A DNA stretch of 64,000 bases from Kitasatospora sp. A2-31 (GCF_022288725.1 NZ_JAKNTA010000008.1:186001-250000); one strand, 5' to 3'. Positions 33,772 through 44,898 are shown, counted from the stretch's first letter. Notes: generated by a model not told the origin, from the letters alone. Made by a program: numbers and translations.

Positions 33772-34401
33772 ATGGGTACGACGCACAGCCCGCGCAGCGA
33801 CACCCGGGCCCGCATCATCGCGGTCGCACTGGAGCTGTTCTCCGAGCAGGGCTACGAGCAGACCTCGCTGCGCGAGATCGCCGACCGGCTCGGCGTCACC
33901 AAGGCGGCGCTGTACTACCACTTCAAGACCAAGGACGACATCGTCCACGGCATCGTCGAAGGCATGGCCGCCCCGATCGACGAGACCATCGCCTGGGGCC
34001 GCACGCAGCCCTGGTCGCCCGGACTGCGGGACGAGCTGATCCGCCGGTTCGCCGCCGGGATGTCCGAGCGGGCGCCGCTGCTGCGCTTCTTCCACGAGAA
34101 CCAGCCCGCGCTGCGCGACTCGCCCGCCGGGCTGGAGTTCCGCGACCGCATGATCGCGATGGTCCGCCTGGTGCACGGCCCGGACGCCACCTTCGAGGAC
34201 CGGCTGCGCGCCGCCATGTCGCTGTTCACCATCAACTCGGCGCTCTTCCTGCTCAAGCAGGACGTCACCGAGTGCGAGGCCGGGGAGCGCGCCGACGGCG
34301 CCCCGGTGAAGGTGGCCACGCTGGAGGAGGCGATGGCGGCCGCCCAGCGGGTGGCGCTGCAGATCGGCGGTCTGATCGACCACCCCGCGGCGACCGTCTG
34401 A
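33772..34401 (+). CDS. TetR/AcrR family transcriptional regulator
   Basis: 209 residues. The N-terminal HTH is SLREIADRLGVTKAALYYHFKTKDD (helix-turn-helix about residues 29-50), preceded by the usual TRARIIAVALELFSEQGY helix. The C-terminal ligand-binding part is all helical and lacks a recognisable subfamily tag. By position it should control the divergent DHA2 exporter. ATG 33772 was chosen; ATG 33760 is possible. Confidence 0.9.
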   Translation: MGTTHSPRSDTRARIIAVALELFSEQGYEQTSLREIADRLGVTKAALYYHFKTKDDIVHGIVEGMAAPIDETIAWGRTQPWSPGLRDELIRRFAAGMSERAPLLRFFHENQPALRDSPAGLEFRDRMIAMVRLVHGPDATFEDRLRAAMSLFTINSALFLLKQDVTECEAGERADGAPVKVATLEEAMAAAQRVALQIGGLIDHPAATV

Positions 34402-34402
34402 C

Positions 34403-34496
34403 ACCCGTTCACCCGTTCACCCGTTCACCCGTTCGCCGTCCGGCGCGCCCGCCCCGACCGCCGCCGGACACGCCGCCGGACACGCCGCCGGACACA
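34403..34496. repeat. short tandem repeats after the TetR gene
   Basis: ACCCGTTC is repeated four times exactly (34403-34434), then a CGCCGCCGGACA unit about three times (around 34459-34496). Probably slipped-strand expansions; no function is visible. Confidence 0.75.
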
Positions 34497-34501
34497 CCGA
34501 A

Positions 34502-34526
34502 GGGCGGCCGGAGGACCCGGCCGCCC
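34502..34526. terminator. hairpin terminator between TetR and M23 genes
   Basis: GGGCGGCCGG (34502-34511) and CCGGCCGCCC (34517-34526) with a 5-base loop, between convergent genes. Confidence 0.75.
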
Positions 34527-34546
34527 CGGGAATCCCGGACGGTTCC

Positions 34547-35509
34547 TCAGAACCCGGTGACCCCGTGCCCGGAGAGGTAGGCGATCGGGTTGATCACCGC
34601 GCCGTAGTGGTTGCTGGAGCGGATCTCGAAGTGCAGGTGGGGCCCGGTCGAGTTGCCGGTGCTCCCGGACCGGCCGATCTGCTCGGCCGCCGAGACCTTC
34701 TCGCCCTTCGACACCGAGATCGACGACAGGTGCGCGTACTGCGCGTACCGCCCGTCGGCGAGCCGGAGCACGATCTCCTTGCCGTAGGCGCCGTCCCAGC
34801 CGGCGGAGACCACGGTGGCGTTGCCGACGGCCAGCAGCGGCGTGCCCGGGGCCACCGCGAAGTCCACCCCGGTGTGGTAGCCGGCCGCGTACTCGGGGTT
34901 GGCCACGCCGTACGGGTTGCTGGTCGGCGCGCCCGGCACGGGCGCGGACCACTCGGGGGCGGGCGCCGGCGCGGGGGCGGGGGCGGGTGCCGGGGCCGGC
35001 GCGGGCTCCGGGGCGGGGGCGGGCGCCGGTTCGGCCGGCGGAGCCTGGTCCTGGGAGGCCGCCGGGGCGGCGGGCGGCTCGGGGGCCTGGAGGTTGGCGG
35101 CGACGGCCACGTCCTGCTGGGCGGACTCCTGGTCGTGCGCCAGCTTGTACGGGCTCGGACCGGCCACCTGGACCACGCCCGTGGCGGGCGCCGCGCCCTG
35201 CGGGGCGGTGAACGCCGAGCTGCCGGGGGTCGTGGGTATGACCGTCTGCGCCGAGGCGCTGCCGGGCGCGGCGACCAGCAGGGCGCCGGACAGTATCACC
35301 GCGCTGGCGCCGACCGCGGTGGCGGTGCGGTGCCGGGTGGCCTGCAGCGGGCCCTGGGCCAGCGCGTTCCGCGGGGCGGTGAGGGCGCGCAGCGGGGCGG
35401 AGTGGGTGCGGACGGCGTGGCCGAGCCGGGGCTGCCAGGCCGCCGCCTGGGTCGCCGCGCGGGCGGCGAGGCGGCGGAGGGCCGGCCCCATGGGCGGGAC
35501 GGAAGACAT
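34547..35509 (-). CDS. secreted M23-family peptidoglycan endopeptidase
   Basis: 320 residues. A long N-terminal region holds a signal segment (VGASAVILSGALLVAAPGSASA, cleavage likely near residue 85). A Pro/Ala-Glu repeat linker (PAPAPEPAPAP) follows, then a LytM/M23 domain. The zinc ligands are visible in HTGVDF (HxxxD) and GPHLHFEIR (HxH). It cuts cross-links in cell-wall peptidoglycan during growth or spore formation. ATG 35509 is used. The leader before the signal segment is unusually long, so the true start may be further in. Confidence 0.88.
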   Translation of the reverse strand: MSSVPPMGPALRRLAARAATQAAAWQPRLGHAVRTHSAPLRALTAPRNALAQGPLQATRHRTATAVGASAVILSGALLVAAPGSASAQTVIPTTPGSSAFTAPQGAAPATGVVQVAGPSPYKLAHDQESAQQDVAVAANLQAPEPPAAPAASQDQAPPAEPAPAPAPEPAPAPAPAPAPAPAPAPEWSAPVPGAPTSNPYGVANPEYAAGYHTGVDFAVAPGTPLLAVGNATVVSAGWDGAYGKEIVLRLADGRYAQYAHLSSISVSKGEKVSAAEQIGRSGSTGNSTGPHLHFEIRSSNHYGAVINPIAYLSGHGVTGF

Positions 35510-35932
35510 CGGGAGCTCAACCTCACGGACGTACGGGGACAGCACAACGAGCCCGTTCGGGCGTGCTGAGCGGGGGACCACTCAGGTGTAACCGTCACCG
35601 AGCGGAGTCCCAAACGGTGTGACCTACTACGGCGTGTAGTCAGCGTTGCGCCGGAGATTCAAGCTGATGGAGTAACGATCATTCGATCGGATGGTCCGTT
35701 CAGGGGCGGAGGCGCCCGCAGGGCCCCTCCGGCGGTCCTACTACGGCCGCTCGTACCGCCCGGGGGTCCTGTGACCAGTGCCACCCGCCGCGGGCGTTTG
35801 CGGGCCGTCCAGGCCCTGCGGAGCCGCCCCCCGGGGCCGCTCCACGGGGCCGCCGCACGGGCCGGCGGAGCCGACGGCGCGCGCGCCGTCCGCACCGCTG
35901 ACCGGAGGCCCCCGCTGCGGGACCATCGACGC
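35510..35932. other. divergent intergenic region between M23 and aldolase-like genes
   Basis: About 420 bp without a gene I would support. Around 35590-35700 it is AT-richer and should hold the M23 promoter. I looked for a c-di-AMP (ydaO-type) riboswitch, which precedes some actinobacterial wall hydrolases, and could not identify its conserved segments. Confidence 0.4.
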
Positions 35933-37099
35933 ATGTATCCCAACAGGAGCGAATCCACCGAGGGCGACCGGGGTCCGGGCCTCCAGGAGCGCCGCTACGC
36001 CGCGCTGCGCGGCTGCGAGCGGCTGCTCTCCGGCGCCCGGCCGCGGAGCATGCGCGAGCGGCTCGCCGACCTGGCCGAGGACGCCGGCGGCGTGTACGAC
36101 CTGGACCGGCGGCCGGACATGTACGGCGACGGCGTGGTCCGCGCCCTGGAGCGCAAGGTCGCGGAGCTGCTCGGCACCGAGGACGCGGCCTTCTTCCCGA
36201 CCGGCACCATGGCCCAGCAGGTGGCGCTGCGGATCCACGCCGAGGCGGCCGGCCTGTGGACGGTCGCGACGCACCCGCTCGGCCACACCGAGCAGCACGA
36301 GCGCCAGGCGCTCTCCGTGCTGAGCGGTCTGCGCAGCGTCTGGCCCACGGTCGCGCCCCGCCTGCCGACCGTGGCCGAGCTGCGCGCCTTCGACGAGCCG
36401 TACGCGGCGATGATCGTGGAGCTGCCGCTGCGCGAGGCCGGGTTCGTGCTGCCGTCCTGGGACGACCTGCTGGCCGTGGCCGCGGTGGTCCGGGTGGAAC
36501 AGGGCGCCGCGCTGCACCTGGACGGGGCCCGGATCTGGGAGTCGGCGGTGCACTTCGGCCGCCCGCTGCCGGAGGTCGCCGCACAGGCGGACTCCGTCTA
36601 CGTCTCCTTCTACAAGACCCTGGGCGGGATCAGCGGCGCCGCGCTGGCCGGCCGGGAGGGCTTCGTCCGGACCGCCAAGGCCTGGCGGCACCGCTACGGC
36701 GGGCAGCTCTTCCAGCAGTGGCCCGCGGCGCTCTCCGCACTGGCCGGGCTGGACCGCGAACTGCCGCGGCTGGCCGGGTACGTGACGCACGCGAAGGCGG
36801 TCGCGGCGGCGCTGGTCGAGGGGTTCGCGGCGGTTCCGGGCGCCCGGGTCCACCCGGCACCGCCGCACACCCACCAGTTCCAGCTCTGGCTCCCGTACAC
36901 CCCGGAGGAGCTGGACACGGCGGGGCTGCGGCTGGTGGAGGGGTCCGGGGCGGCGCTGTTCGGCGCCTGGCGGGAGCAGGGGCTGCCGGGGCTGTCGATG
37001 ACCGAGGTGACGGTGGCGGCCGACGCGCTGGAGTGGACGGAGAAGGACGTCGCGGAGGCGGTGGAGGCCTTCGTCGCGCTGCTGCCGGACCGCAGGTAG
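35933..37099 (+). CDS. threonine-aldolase-like PLP-dependent beta-eliminating lyase
   Basis: 388 residues. Fold type I aminotransferase-like enzyme: the GTEDAAFFPTGTMAQQ segment is the substrate/PLP loop, LHLDGARIWES carries the PLP-pairing Asp, and SFYKTLGG holds the Schiff-base Lys (about residue 228). Low-specificity threonine aldolases split threonine into glycine and acetaldehyde; related members act on other beta-hydroxy amino acids. ATG 35933 is chosen because homology begins soon after. The upstream open frame is unlike coding sequence of the family. Confidence 0.85.
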   Translation: MYPNRSESTEGDRGPGLQERRYAALRGCERLLSGARPRSMRERLADLAEDAGGVYDLDRRPDMYGDGVVRALERKVAELLGTEDAAFFPTGTMAQQVALRIHAEAAGLWTVATHPLGHTEQHERQALSVLSGLRSVWPTVAPRLPTVAELRAFDEPYAAMIVELPLREAGFVLPSWDDLLAVAAVVRVEQGAALHLDGARIWESAVHFGRPLPEVAAQADSVYVSFYKTLGGISGAALAGREGFVRTAKAWRHRYGGQLFQQWPAALSALAGLDRELPRLAGYVTHAKAVAAALVEGFAAVPGARVHPAPPHTHQFQLWLPYTPEELDTAGLRLVEGSGAALFGAWREQGLPGLSMTEVTVAADALEWTEKDVAEAVEAFVALLPDRR

Positions 37100-37104
37100 G
37101 ACCT

Positions 37105-37175
37105 GGCCCGAGCGGCGCTGCCCGAGCGGCGGGGCCCGAGCGGCGGGGCCCGATCGGCGGGGCCCGAGCCGGGGG
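37105..37175. repeat. 15-bp tandem repeat
   Basis: GCCCGAGCGGCGGGG and close variants follow one another about five times after the aldolase-like gene. Confidence 0.7.
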
Positions 37176-37211
37176 AGCCGCCGGGCCCGCCGGCCGGACC
37201 GCCCCGGAAGG

Positions 37212-37251
37212 CGTCCGGCCCGCCCCCGCGGGTGCGGGGACGGGCCGGACG
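37212..37251. terminator. hairpin terminator between convergent genes
   Basis: CGTCCGGCCCG (37212-37222) and CGGGCCGGACG (37241-37251), with a smaller stem inside. It lies between the aldolase-like gene and the M6 protease gene. Confidence 0.8.
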
Positions 37252-37300
37252 GTGTATCAGAGGCGCCTGGTCAGAGGCTGATCGTCACTGCTCGGTGCGA

Positions 37301-39652
37301 TCAGTTGTCGACCGGACGGACCCGGATCCAGGTCTCCAGGTAGTTCGAGGACTCGTTCTCGACCTCGATGCTGGTGCCCGTCTTCGGGACGATGACGCTG
37401 CTGTACGGGTTGTCCTTCGACCAGTACGACTTCAGGTCGGAGAACTCGTCGACGCCCTTGGCCTTCGGAACGACGGTCTCGACGCCGTTCTTGTGCAGGG
37501 TCAGGCCGTCGACCCGGCGCGAGCCGAAGGGCGAGTCGAAGCCCTGGATGCGCGGACGCATCAGGCTGCCGTCGGCCCACTTGATCGGGGTCGGGTGCGA
37601 GTCGATCGGGAGGATCAGACCCGAGCCCGGGTGGTTGGTGACGTTGTTGTCGGTCTGCGACTCGTCCCACAGCCAGATCAGCAGACCGGCCTGGTAGGGG
37701 TAGTGCTCCACCCAGTTCGGCTTGGCGGCGCCGAAGCCGAAGTTGTACGGGCCGACCTGGAGGGTGCGGTCGTACGAGACGTACTGGCGGTTCTCGGCGA
37801 TGTAGTACTGGTTGTACTCGTTCGAGAACTTGCCGGTGATCCGGGAGAAGCCCTTGGGGGTCCAGCCGTTGTCACCGTTCTCGGCGCCGTCGGTGAAGAC
37901 GGTGGCGCCGTCGGCGGTGATGGCGATCTCGTCCAGGGCCAGGCCCTTGAGGTGCAGACCGCCGTCGGTGGTGTAGTGGAAGCGGACCTTGACGGCCTTG
38001 CCGGCGTACGCGTCCAGCGGGAAGGACAGGTCGCCCCACTTGCCGCCCGAGTTGCCGGTCAGACCGGCCTTGTTGGCGGCGTTCTTCGGGATGGCGACGC
38101 CGTTGAAGGTGCCGTCCAGGGCGGTCCAGTTGGCGCCGCCGTCGGTCGAGACCTCGGCGTAGCCGTAGTCGAAGTCCTGCTCGATGTCGTACCAGGCCTT
38201 GGCGCTGAGCGCGGCCTTGGTCTTGCCGGTCAGGTCGACGTCACGGGCCAGCGAGACGTTCAGGTCGTCCGCGCTGCCGCTCCACCACTCGTTGCCACCC
38301 GCGAACGGGGTGTTGATCTCGGTGGTGACGGTCTTCTTCGGCAGGTCGACGACCAGCGCCTGCGGCAGCTTGCTGTTGTACTCCACCGGGCCGATGTGGT
38401 GGGTCGACTCGGTGCCGGCCTTGGCCTTGTCGAACTTCAGCCAGCCGAGCTTGAGCTTGCTCCAGGCGTCGAGGTCGTTCGGCATGTCGCCGATCGAGTT
38501 CTTGCCCTCGCCGAGCCAGGAGCCGGAGGACATCAGCGACCAGAAGCCGACCGAGTTGTCGATCCCGCTGCCCGAGGTGTCGTAGAGGTCCGGCAGACCG
38601 AGGTCGTGGCCGTACTCGTGGGCGAAGACACCGAGGCCGCCGTTCTCGGGCTGCATGGTGTAGTCGCCGATCCAGATGCCGGTGTCACCGACCGGGGTGC
38701 CGCCGAGCAGGTTGCCGGTCGGGCCGGTCGAGCCCTGCTGGGAGCCGTAGACGTACGAGCGGTGGGCCCAGAGCGCGTCGGTGCCCTGCTTGCCACCGCC
38801 GGCCGACTGGTCCTCACCGGCGTGCACGATCTGGAAGTGGTCGATGTAACCGTCGGGCTCGTTGAAGTTGCCGTCGTGGTCGTAGTCGTACCGGTCCCAC
38901 TGGTCGTACTGCGCGATGGTGGCCTTGATCTGAGCGTCCGTCTGGCCCTTGGCCTTCTGGTCGGCGACCCAGGCGTTGATGCCGTCGCGGATGAGGTCCT
39001 GCGCGTTGGCGCAGACGTGCTGGCCGCAGTAGTCCGAGCCGTAACGGGCCTCGTTCCACGGCACCTTCACCCAGTCGGTGACCTGGCCGTCGACCGAGTA
39101 GCGGCCCGAGGACTGCTTCTCGTAGTACGTCTTCAGCGAGTCCTGGGTCTTGCTGAAGTACATGTCCTGGTAGTGCTGCTGGTTGTAGTCAGCCTGCCAG
39201 AGCGTCGAGTTGTTGGTGGCCGCGTCGGGCTTCTCGATCTGGTTGTGCGACGGACCGGGGGTGCCGCCGTACTTGACCTTGCCGTCCGGGGTCTTCGTGG
39301 TGGTGTCCACCTGGTCGCTGAAGTCGACCAGGATGGTGAAGATCTTGTCCGTGCGCTCGCGGGCCAGCTCGACGTACTTGTCCTTGCCCAGCTTGATGCT
39401 GGTGCTGCCGCCGTGCTCCTCGATCTTCGCGGTGCCGGCGAGCAGCTGCTCGGTGGCGGCCTTCTGCTCGGCCTCGACCTTGGCGGTCAGCGGGCCCGGA
39501 ATGTTGTGTTCAGTGCTGACCTGAACGGCGTCGGCCGGGTCCTGCGGGGCCGGGGCCGAACCGGCCGCGACGGCCGTGCCCGGGAGCAGGCCCGCGCCGA
39601 GCGCGGCTATGACCGCCGTGGCCGAGACGGCCGCAGCGGCTTTCCTGGTCAT
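37301..39652 (-). CDS. secreted M6-family (immune inhibitor A) metalloprotease
   Basis: 783 residues. A Sec signal peptide (TRKAAAAVSATAVIAALGAG, cleavage after AVAA) is followed by a propeptide with an FTVT-like strand (FTILVDFSD). The catalytic domain has the metzincin-like HEYGHDLGLPD zinc site (about residue 355). A C-terminal beta-sandwich/MAM-like region binds substrate or calcium (WYDIEQDFDYGYAEVSTDGG). Immune inhibitor A proteases degrade host or environmental proteins; in soil actinomycetes this is probably nutrient release. Start: ATG 39652, or TTG 39658, which has GGGAGG at a better distance. Terminator at 37212-37251. Confidence 0.93.
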   Translation of the reverse strand: MTRKAAAAVSATAVIAALGAGLLPGTAVAAGSAPAPQDPADAVQVSTEHNIPGPLTAKVEAEQKAATEQLLAGTAKIEEHGGSTSIKLGKDKYVELARERTDKIFTILVDFSDQVDTTTKTPDGKVKYGGTPGPSHNQIEKPDAATNNSTLWQADYNQQHYQDMYFSKTQDSLKTYYEKQSSGRYSVDGQVTDWVKVPWNEARYGSDYCGQHVCANAQDLIRDGINAWVADQKAKGQTDAQIKATIAQYDQWDRYDYDHDGNFNEPDGYIDHFQIVHAGEDQSAGGGKQGTDALWAHRSYVYGSQQGSTGPTGNLLGGTPVGDTGIWIGDYTMQPENGGLGVFAHEYGHDLGLPDLYDTSGSGIDNSVGFWSLMSSGSWLGEGKNSIGDMPNDLDAWSKLKLGWLKFDKAKAGTESTHHIGPVEYNSKLPQALVVDLPKKTVTTEINTPFAGGNEWWSGSADDLNVSLARDVDLTGKTKAALSAKAWYDIEQDFDYGYAEVSTDGGANWTALDGTFNGVAIPKNAANKAGLTGNSGGKWGDLSFPLDAYAGKAVKVRFHYTTDGGLHLKGLALDEIAITADGATVFTDGAENGDNGWTPKGFSRITGKFSNEYNQYYIAENRQYVSYDRTLQVGPYNFGFGAAKPNWVEHYPYQAGLLIWLWDESQTDNNVTNHPGSGLILPIDSHPTPIKWADGSLMRPRIQGFDSPFGSRRVDGLTLHKNGVETVVPKAKGVDEFSDLKSYWSKDNPYSSVIVPKTGTSIEVENESSNYLETWIRVRPVDN

Positions 39653-39944
39653 CTTCAACGTTGTGACGTCCTCCCCAAACCGGCCGGCTCTTGGCCTCCC
39701 GGTAAACCAATGAAAGACAGGTGGAGGACATTTGATCCAAGCGTGGACGGAAAAGATAGACCTTGACCGTGACATGGCCACAGCGCTATCCTCCGCGACT
39801 TGCTATCAGATGACGGAGCGTCAACAACATTGTCATTAATGATGACAGTTGAGTCGATCGTGCTCGCACGAGCCCCTGAGGGGGCCTCCGACCTGCGGCT
39901 TCGTGGGCAGGATCACAGGTTTCGCGACGTCGCGTAAAACGGCC
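39653..39944. promoter_or_regulatory. upstream region of the M6 protease gene
   Basis: AT-rich for this genome, with a perfect palindrome TCATTAATGA at 39833-39842 inside a TGTCAT...GATGACA arrangement. It lies 180 bp before the protease start, where an activator or repressor site would be plausible. Confidence 0.35.
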
Positions 39945-39974
39945 TGAGCCCCCGGCGCGAACGCCGGGGGCTCA
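39945..39974 (-). terminator. clpC terminator
   Basis: TGAGCCCCCGGCG (39945-39957) and CGCCGGGGGCTCA (39962-39974) with a 4-base loop, 30 bp past the clpC stop. On the minus strand it is followed by a mixed stretch without a long T run. Confidence 0.9.
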
Positions 39975-40003
39975 GAATGTTTGCTGTTGTCTGTTAAATG
40001 TTG

Positions 40004-42523
<2,520 letters not shown>

Positions 42524-43129
42524 CGTTTATCGCTCCTCAGAGCGGTCGGGCAGTTCGGGGTCGGTCCCCGCCCTGTCCTTCCGCATGCTAGTCCCGCTCA
42601 GCGGCGCGGCCCACGGATTCACTCCCCGTACGGGAGCGAGATGCTGCGCGACCAGCCGACACCAATCCCAACCTGATGCTGGGAGACGGTGTTCCCACAG
42701 GTGGGCCGGATGCACCAGATACCGCTACGCCATCGGCGAACAACGCCGGCCTCGCCGGATCCGGGCGGCCTGCGGTCGGTCGCACGTACTGCCCCGGTCG
42801 GGGTGGTCGGACCCCGTCCACCTGCATTCATACCCGGTATCGGGGCGGTTCTCGCGCAGTTTCCGCGGTGGCGGTGTTCGCCTGGCGAGAAGTCGGCCGG
42901 CGGTGACGTCGGTTCAGCTGCGACCGCTGCGGCCGGTAGGCCATACCGGTGGTGTCGGCGTTACCGCTCCGCCCCTACAGCGTTGCACAACTCGTGATTG
43001 TTCCGCCGCCCGAGCCGCCGCCCGGGCAGCCGCAAGGGCAGCCGTCCCGGCCGCTCTCCGGGCCGACGGCCGCAGCGGTGCCCGCAGCGGCGCTCAGGCC
43101 CCGGCCGGCGGCCGCCCGGCCGCGTGCCG
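42524..43129. other. gene-free stretch upstream of clpC
   Basis: About 600 bp without a supportable gene. It contains the ClgR-like box (42728-42741) and should contain the clpC promoter and a long 5' leader. Third-position GC bias is not sustained in any frame. Confidence 0.55.
42728..42741 (-). promoter_or_regulatory. ClgR-type box upstream of clpC
   Basis: On the minus strand the sequence reads GTTCGC-CGATG-GCG, an exact match to the ClgR consensus GTTCGC-N5-GCG known from Streptomyces clp promoters. ClgR activates clp and lon genes under protein stress. The distance to the clpC start (about 205 bp) fits an activator site of a promoter with a long leader. Confidence 0.6.
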
Positions 43130-43160
43130 CGGGGCGCGGAGGAGGTTCCTCCGCGCCCCG
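43130..43160 (-). terminator. lsr2 terminator
   Basis: Perfect 14-bp arms CGGGGCGCGGAGGA and TCCTCCGCGCCCCG with a 3-base loop, 69 bp downstream of the lsr2 stop. Confidence 0.85.
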
Positions 43161-43229
43161 TGCGTGTGGCCGGAAGGCCGCGGGTTCCCACCGGGGCCCC
43201 GCCGCTCCGGCGGTCCGGCGGCGCCGGGA

Positions 43230-43580
43230 TCAGGACGCGTTGGCCTTCTCGTAGGCCTCGCGGACGTTGCTCGGCACCCGGCCGCGGTCGTTGACCTCCA
43301 GACCCTGCTCCTTGGCCCACGCGCGGATCTTGGCGGTGTCCGGAGCGCTGCCGGACGGCCGCGGAGCCGCGCTGCGGCCCGGGCGGCGGGCGCCGGCCAG
43401 CCGGCCGCTCTGCTTGCGGCCCTTCTCCACGTACGGCGCCAGCAGACCGCGCAGCTTGTCCGCGTTGGCGCTCTTCAGGTCGATCTCGTAGGCAACGCCG
43501 TCGAGCGCGAACGTCACCGTCTCGTCCGCCGAACCACCGTCGAGATCGTCTTCAAGAATGACCTGCACCCTCTGTGCCAC
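43230..43580 (-). CDS. lsr2: nucleoid-associated xenogeneic silencer Lsr2
   Basis: 116 residues. N-terminal dimerisation beta strands (QRVQVILEDDLDGG) are followed by a basic linker and the C-terminal DNA-binding domain IRAWAKEQGLEVNDRGRVPSNVREAY with the RGR AT-hook-like loop. Lsr2 binds AT-rich DNA and silences acquired genes. That is relevant to the lower-GC kinase-helicase module on the same chromosome, though no direct evidence for this link is in the sequence. Confidence 0.97.
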   Translation of the reverse strand: MAQRVQVILEDDLDGGSADETVTFALDGVAYEIDLKSANADKLRGLLAPYVEKGRKQSGRLAGARRPGRSAAPRPSGSAPDTAKIRAWAKEQGLEVNDRGRVPSNVREAYEKANAS

Positions 43581-43615
43581 GGGCTTCCCTTTCCGCTAAA
43601 CGACCCATTGCCTAA

Positions 43616-43635
43616 GGAAAGGAAAGCGCCTTTCC
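43616..43635 (-). terminator. hairpin after the acetyltransferase gene
   Basis: GGAAAGG (43616-43622) and CCTTTCC (43629-43635) with a 6-base loop, followed on the minus strand by a short pyrimidine run. It lies between argA-like and lsr2. Confidence 0.5.
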
Positions 43636-43672
43636 GCGGAAAACACAAACCCCTGCCCGCTCCCGGGGGCGG

Positions 43673-44209
43673 TCACAGGTGCAGCAGCATGCGCGAGTTG
43701 CCCAGAGTGTTGGGCTTCACCCGCTCCAGGTCGAGGAACTCCGCGACACCTTCATCGTACGAGCGGAGAAGTTCTTCATAGACATCCGTAGCGATCGCCG
43801 CCGGGTCTGTCGTACCATCATCGGTTTCCTGGAGCTCGCCGATCTCGACGAAACCGTGTTTCGCGAAGAAGGACACCTCGAACGTCAAGCAGAAAATCCG
43901 ACGGACGCCCAGCCAGCGCGCGGTCTGCAGCAGCTTCTCCAGCAGCAGGTGTCCGACCCCGTGGCCGCGGCAGGACGGATCGACCGCGAGCGTGCGGACC
44001 TCGGCGAGGTCCTCCCACATGACGTGCAGTGCTCCGCAGGCCACGACCGTGCCGTCGTCGTCGCGTTCCGCGACCCAGAACTCCTGGACCGACTCGAACA
44101 GTGTGACCGTCGGCTTGTCGAGCAGAATGCCGTCGCGTGAGTACGCGTCGATGAGCCCGCGCACTGCCCGCACGTCCGTGGTCCGCGCCCGGCGGATGGT
44201 GACCTCCAT
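43673..44209 (-). CDS. ArgA-like amino-acid N-acetyltransferase (GNAT fold)
   Basis: 178 residues. GNAT motif A, the acetyl-CoA pyrophosphate loop, is seen as VDPSCRGHGVGHLLLE (about residues 80-95), followed by FAKHGFVEIG near the C-terminus. Short stand-alone GNAT proteins of this type act as N-acetylglutamate synthases in actinobacteria, feeding arginine synthesis; this assignment rests on general likeness. It lies 9 bp downstream of the BlaI-type gene, so both are probably one transcript. Confidence 0.8.
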   Translation of the reverse strand: MEVTIRRARTTDVRAVRGLIDAYSRDGILLDKPTVTLFESVQEFWVAERDDDGTVVACGALHVMWEDLAEVRTLAVDPSCRGHGVGHLLLEKLLQTARWLGVRRIFCLTFEVSFFAKHGFVEIGELQETDDGTTDPAAIATDVYEELLRSYDEGVAEFLDLERVKPNTLGNSRMLLHL

Positions 44210-44218
44210 GGCGGGACG

Positions 44219-44656
44219 TTATCGCGCCGGCCCCTCCCCGGTCTCCCCGGTATCCGCCGGGGGCCCGGCGGAATCCGCCGGCGCCGGATCGGTCGGGAAC
44301 GGAGCGGCCACCCGCAACGCGTCGCGCAGTGCCTCCCGTTGCTCGGGCGACATCAGGCCGAAGAAGTGCACCAGGGCCGCCGCGGGATTGTCACTGGTCG
44401 CCCACGCGTCGTTCATGAGGGCCGCGGTGTAGGCCTCGCGGGACGAGACCGGTTCATATCGATAGGCCCGCCCGGCGCGCTCCCGGCGCAGCCAGCCCTT
44501 TCTGTGGAGCTTGTCCAGGACGGTCATCACCGTGGTGTACGCGATATCGCGTTCCGACTGCAGATCCAGGAGAACCTCGCGAACCGTGACCGGTCGGTTC
44601 CACTGCCACACCCGGGTCATGATGGCGTTCTCAAGTTCGCCGAGTTGCCGGACCAT
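44219..44656 (-). CDS. BlaI/MecI/CopY family transcriptional repressor
   Basis: 145 residues. The N-terminal winged helix-turn-helix reads VTVREVLLDLQSERDIAYTTVMTVLDKLHRKGWLRRE. The family usually pairs with a BlaR-type membrane protease that cleaves it; none is adjacent here. The C-terminal 30 residues are Pro/Ala/Asp-rich. Its target may be its own operon with the acetyltransferase gene. Confidence 0.9.
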   Translation of the reverse strand: MVRQLGELENAIMTRVWQWNRPVTVREVLLDLQSERDIAYTTVMTVLDKLHRKGWLRRERAGRAYRYEPVSSREAYTAALMNDAWATSDNPAAALVHFFGLMSPEQREALRDALRVAAPFPTDPAPADSAGPPADTGETGEGPAR

Positions 44657-44712
44657 AGTGCGGCCAGGATAGGGAGTGAATGGGGCAAATCTTGTGAAGT
44701 GCCGCCAAACCG

Positions 44713-44750
44713 GCGCGCCGCCACCCCCGGAATCGGGAATGGCGGCGCGC
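44713..44750 (-). terminator. terminator of the lysS-small protein transcript
   Basis: GCGCGCCGCCA (44713-44723) and TGGCGGCGCGC (44740-44750), 25 bp past the stop of the 40-aa gene. Confidence 0.85.
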
Positions 44751-44775
44751 GGCTGCTCGCGGGCGGCTGACGGCG

Positions 44776-44898
44776 TCAGTCGACCAGGTCCTCCTTGGCC
44801 TTCTGGGCTCCACCCTGGGTGCGGACGATGGCCCGCACCAGGAAGCCGAAGAAGACCGCCATGACCAGCGGCGGGACGATCGCGCTGACGTAGTCCAT
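44776..44898 (-). CDS. 40-aa single-span membrane protein downstream of lysS
   Basis: ATG 44898 with GGAGGAG seven bases before it, inside the last codons of lysS; only 4 bp separate the lysS stop from this start. The product begins MDYVSAIVPPLVMAVFFGFL: one hydrophobic helix (about residues 5-25), then a basic turn (VRAIVRTQGG) and a charged tail (KAKEDLVD). A terminator follows, so it is the last gene of the lysS transcript. The clean ribosome binding site, biased codons and membrane-peptide pattern make it a real gene. Its function is unknown. Confidence 0.85.
   Translation of the reverse strand: MDYVSAIVPPLVMAVFFGFLVRAIVRTQGGAQKAKEDLVD

Noticed and set aside
35510..35800. A c-di-AMP riboswitch before the M23 peptidase gene
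   Set aside because: Expected from known actinobacterial biology and the nearby disA, but the conserved core segments could not be found.
35771..35932. Extra 54-codon N-terminus on the aldolase-like enzyme
   Set aside because: Arg/Pro-rich text without homology to the family; the enzyme fold begins after ATG 35933.
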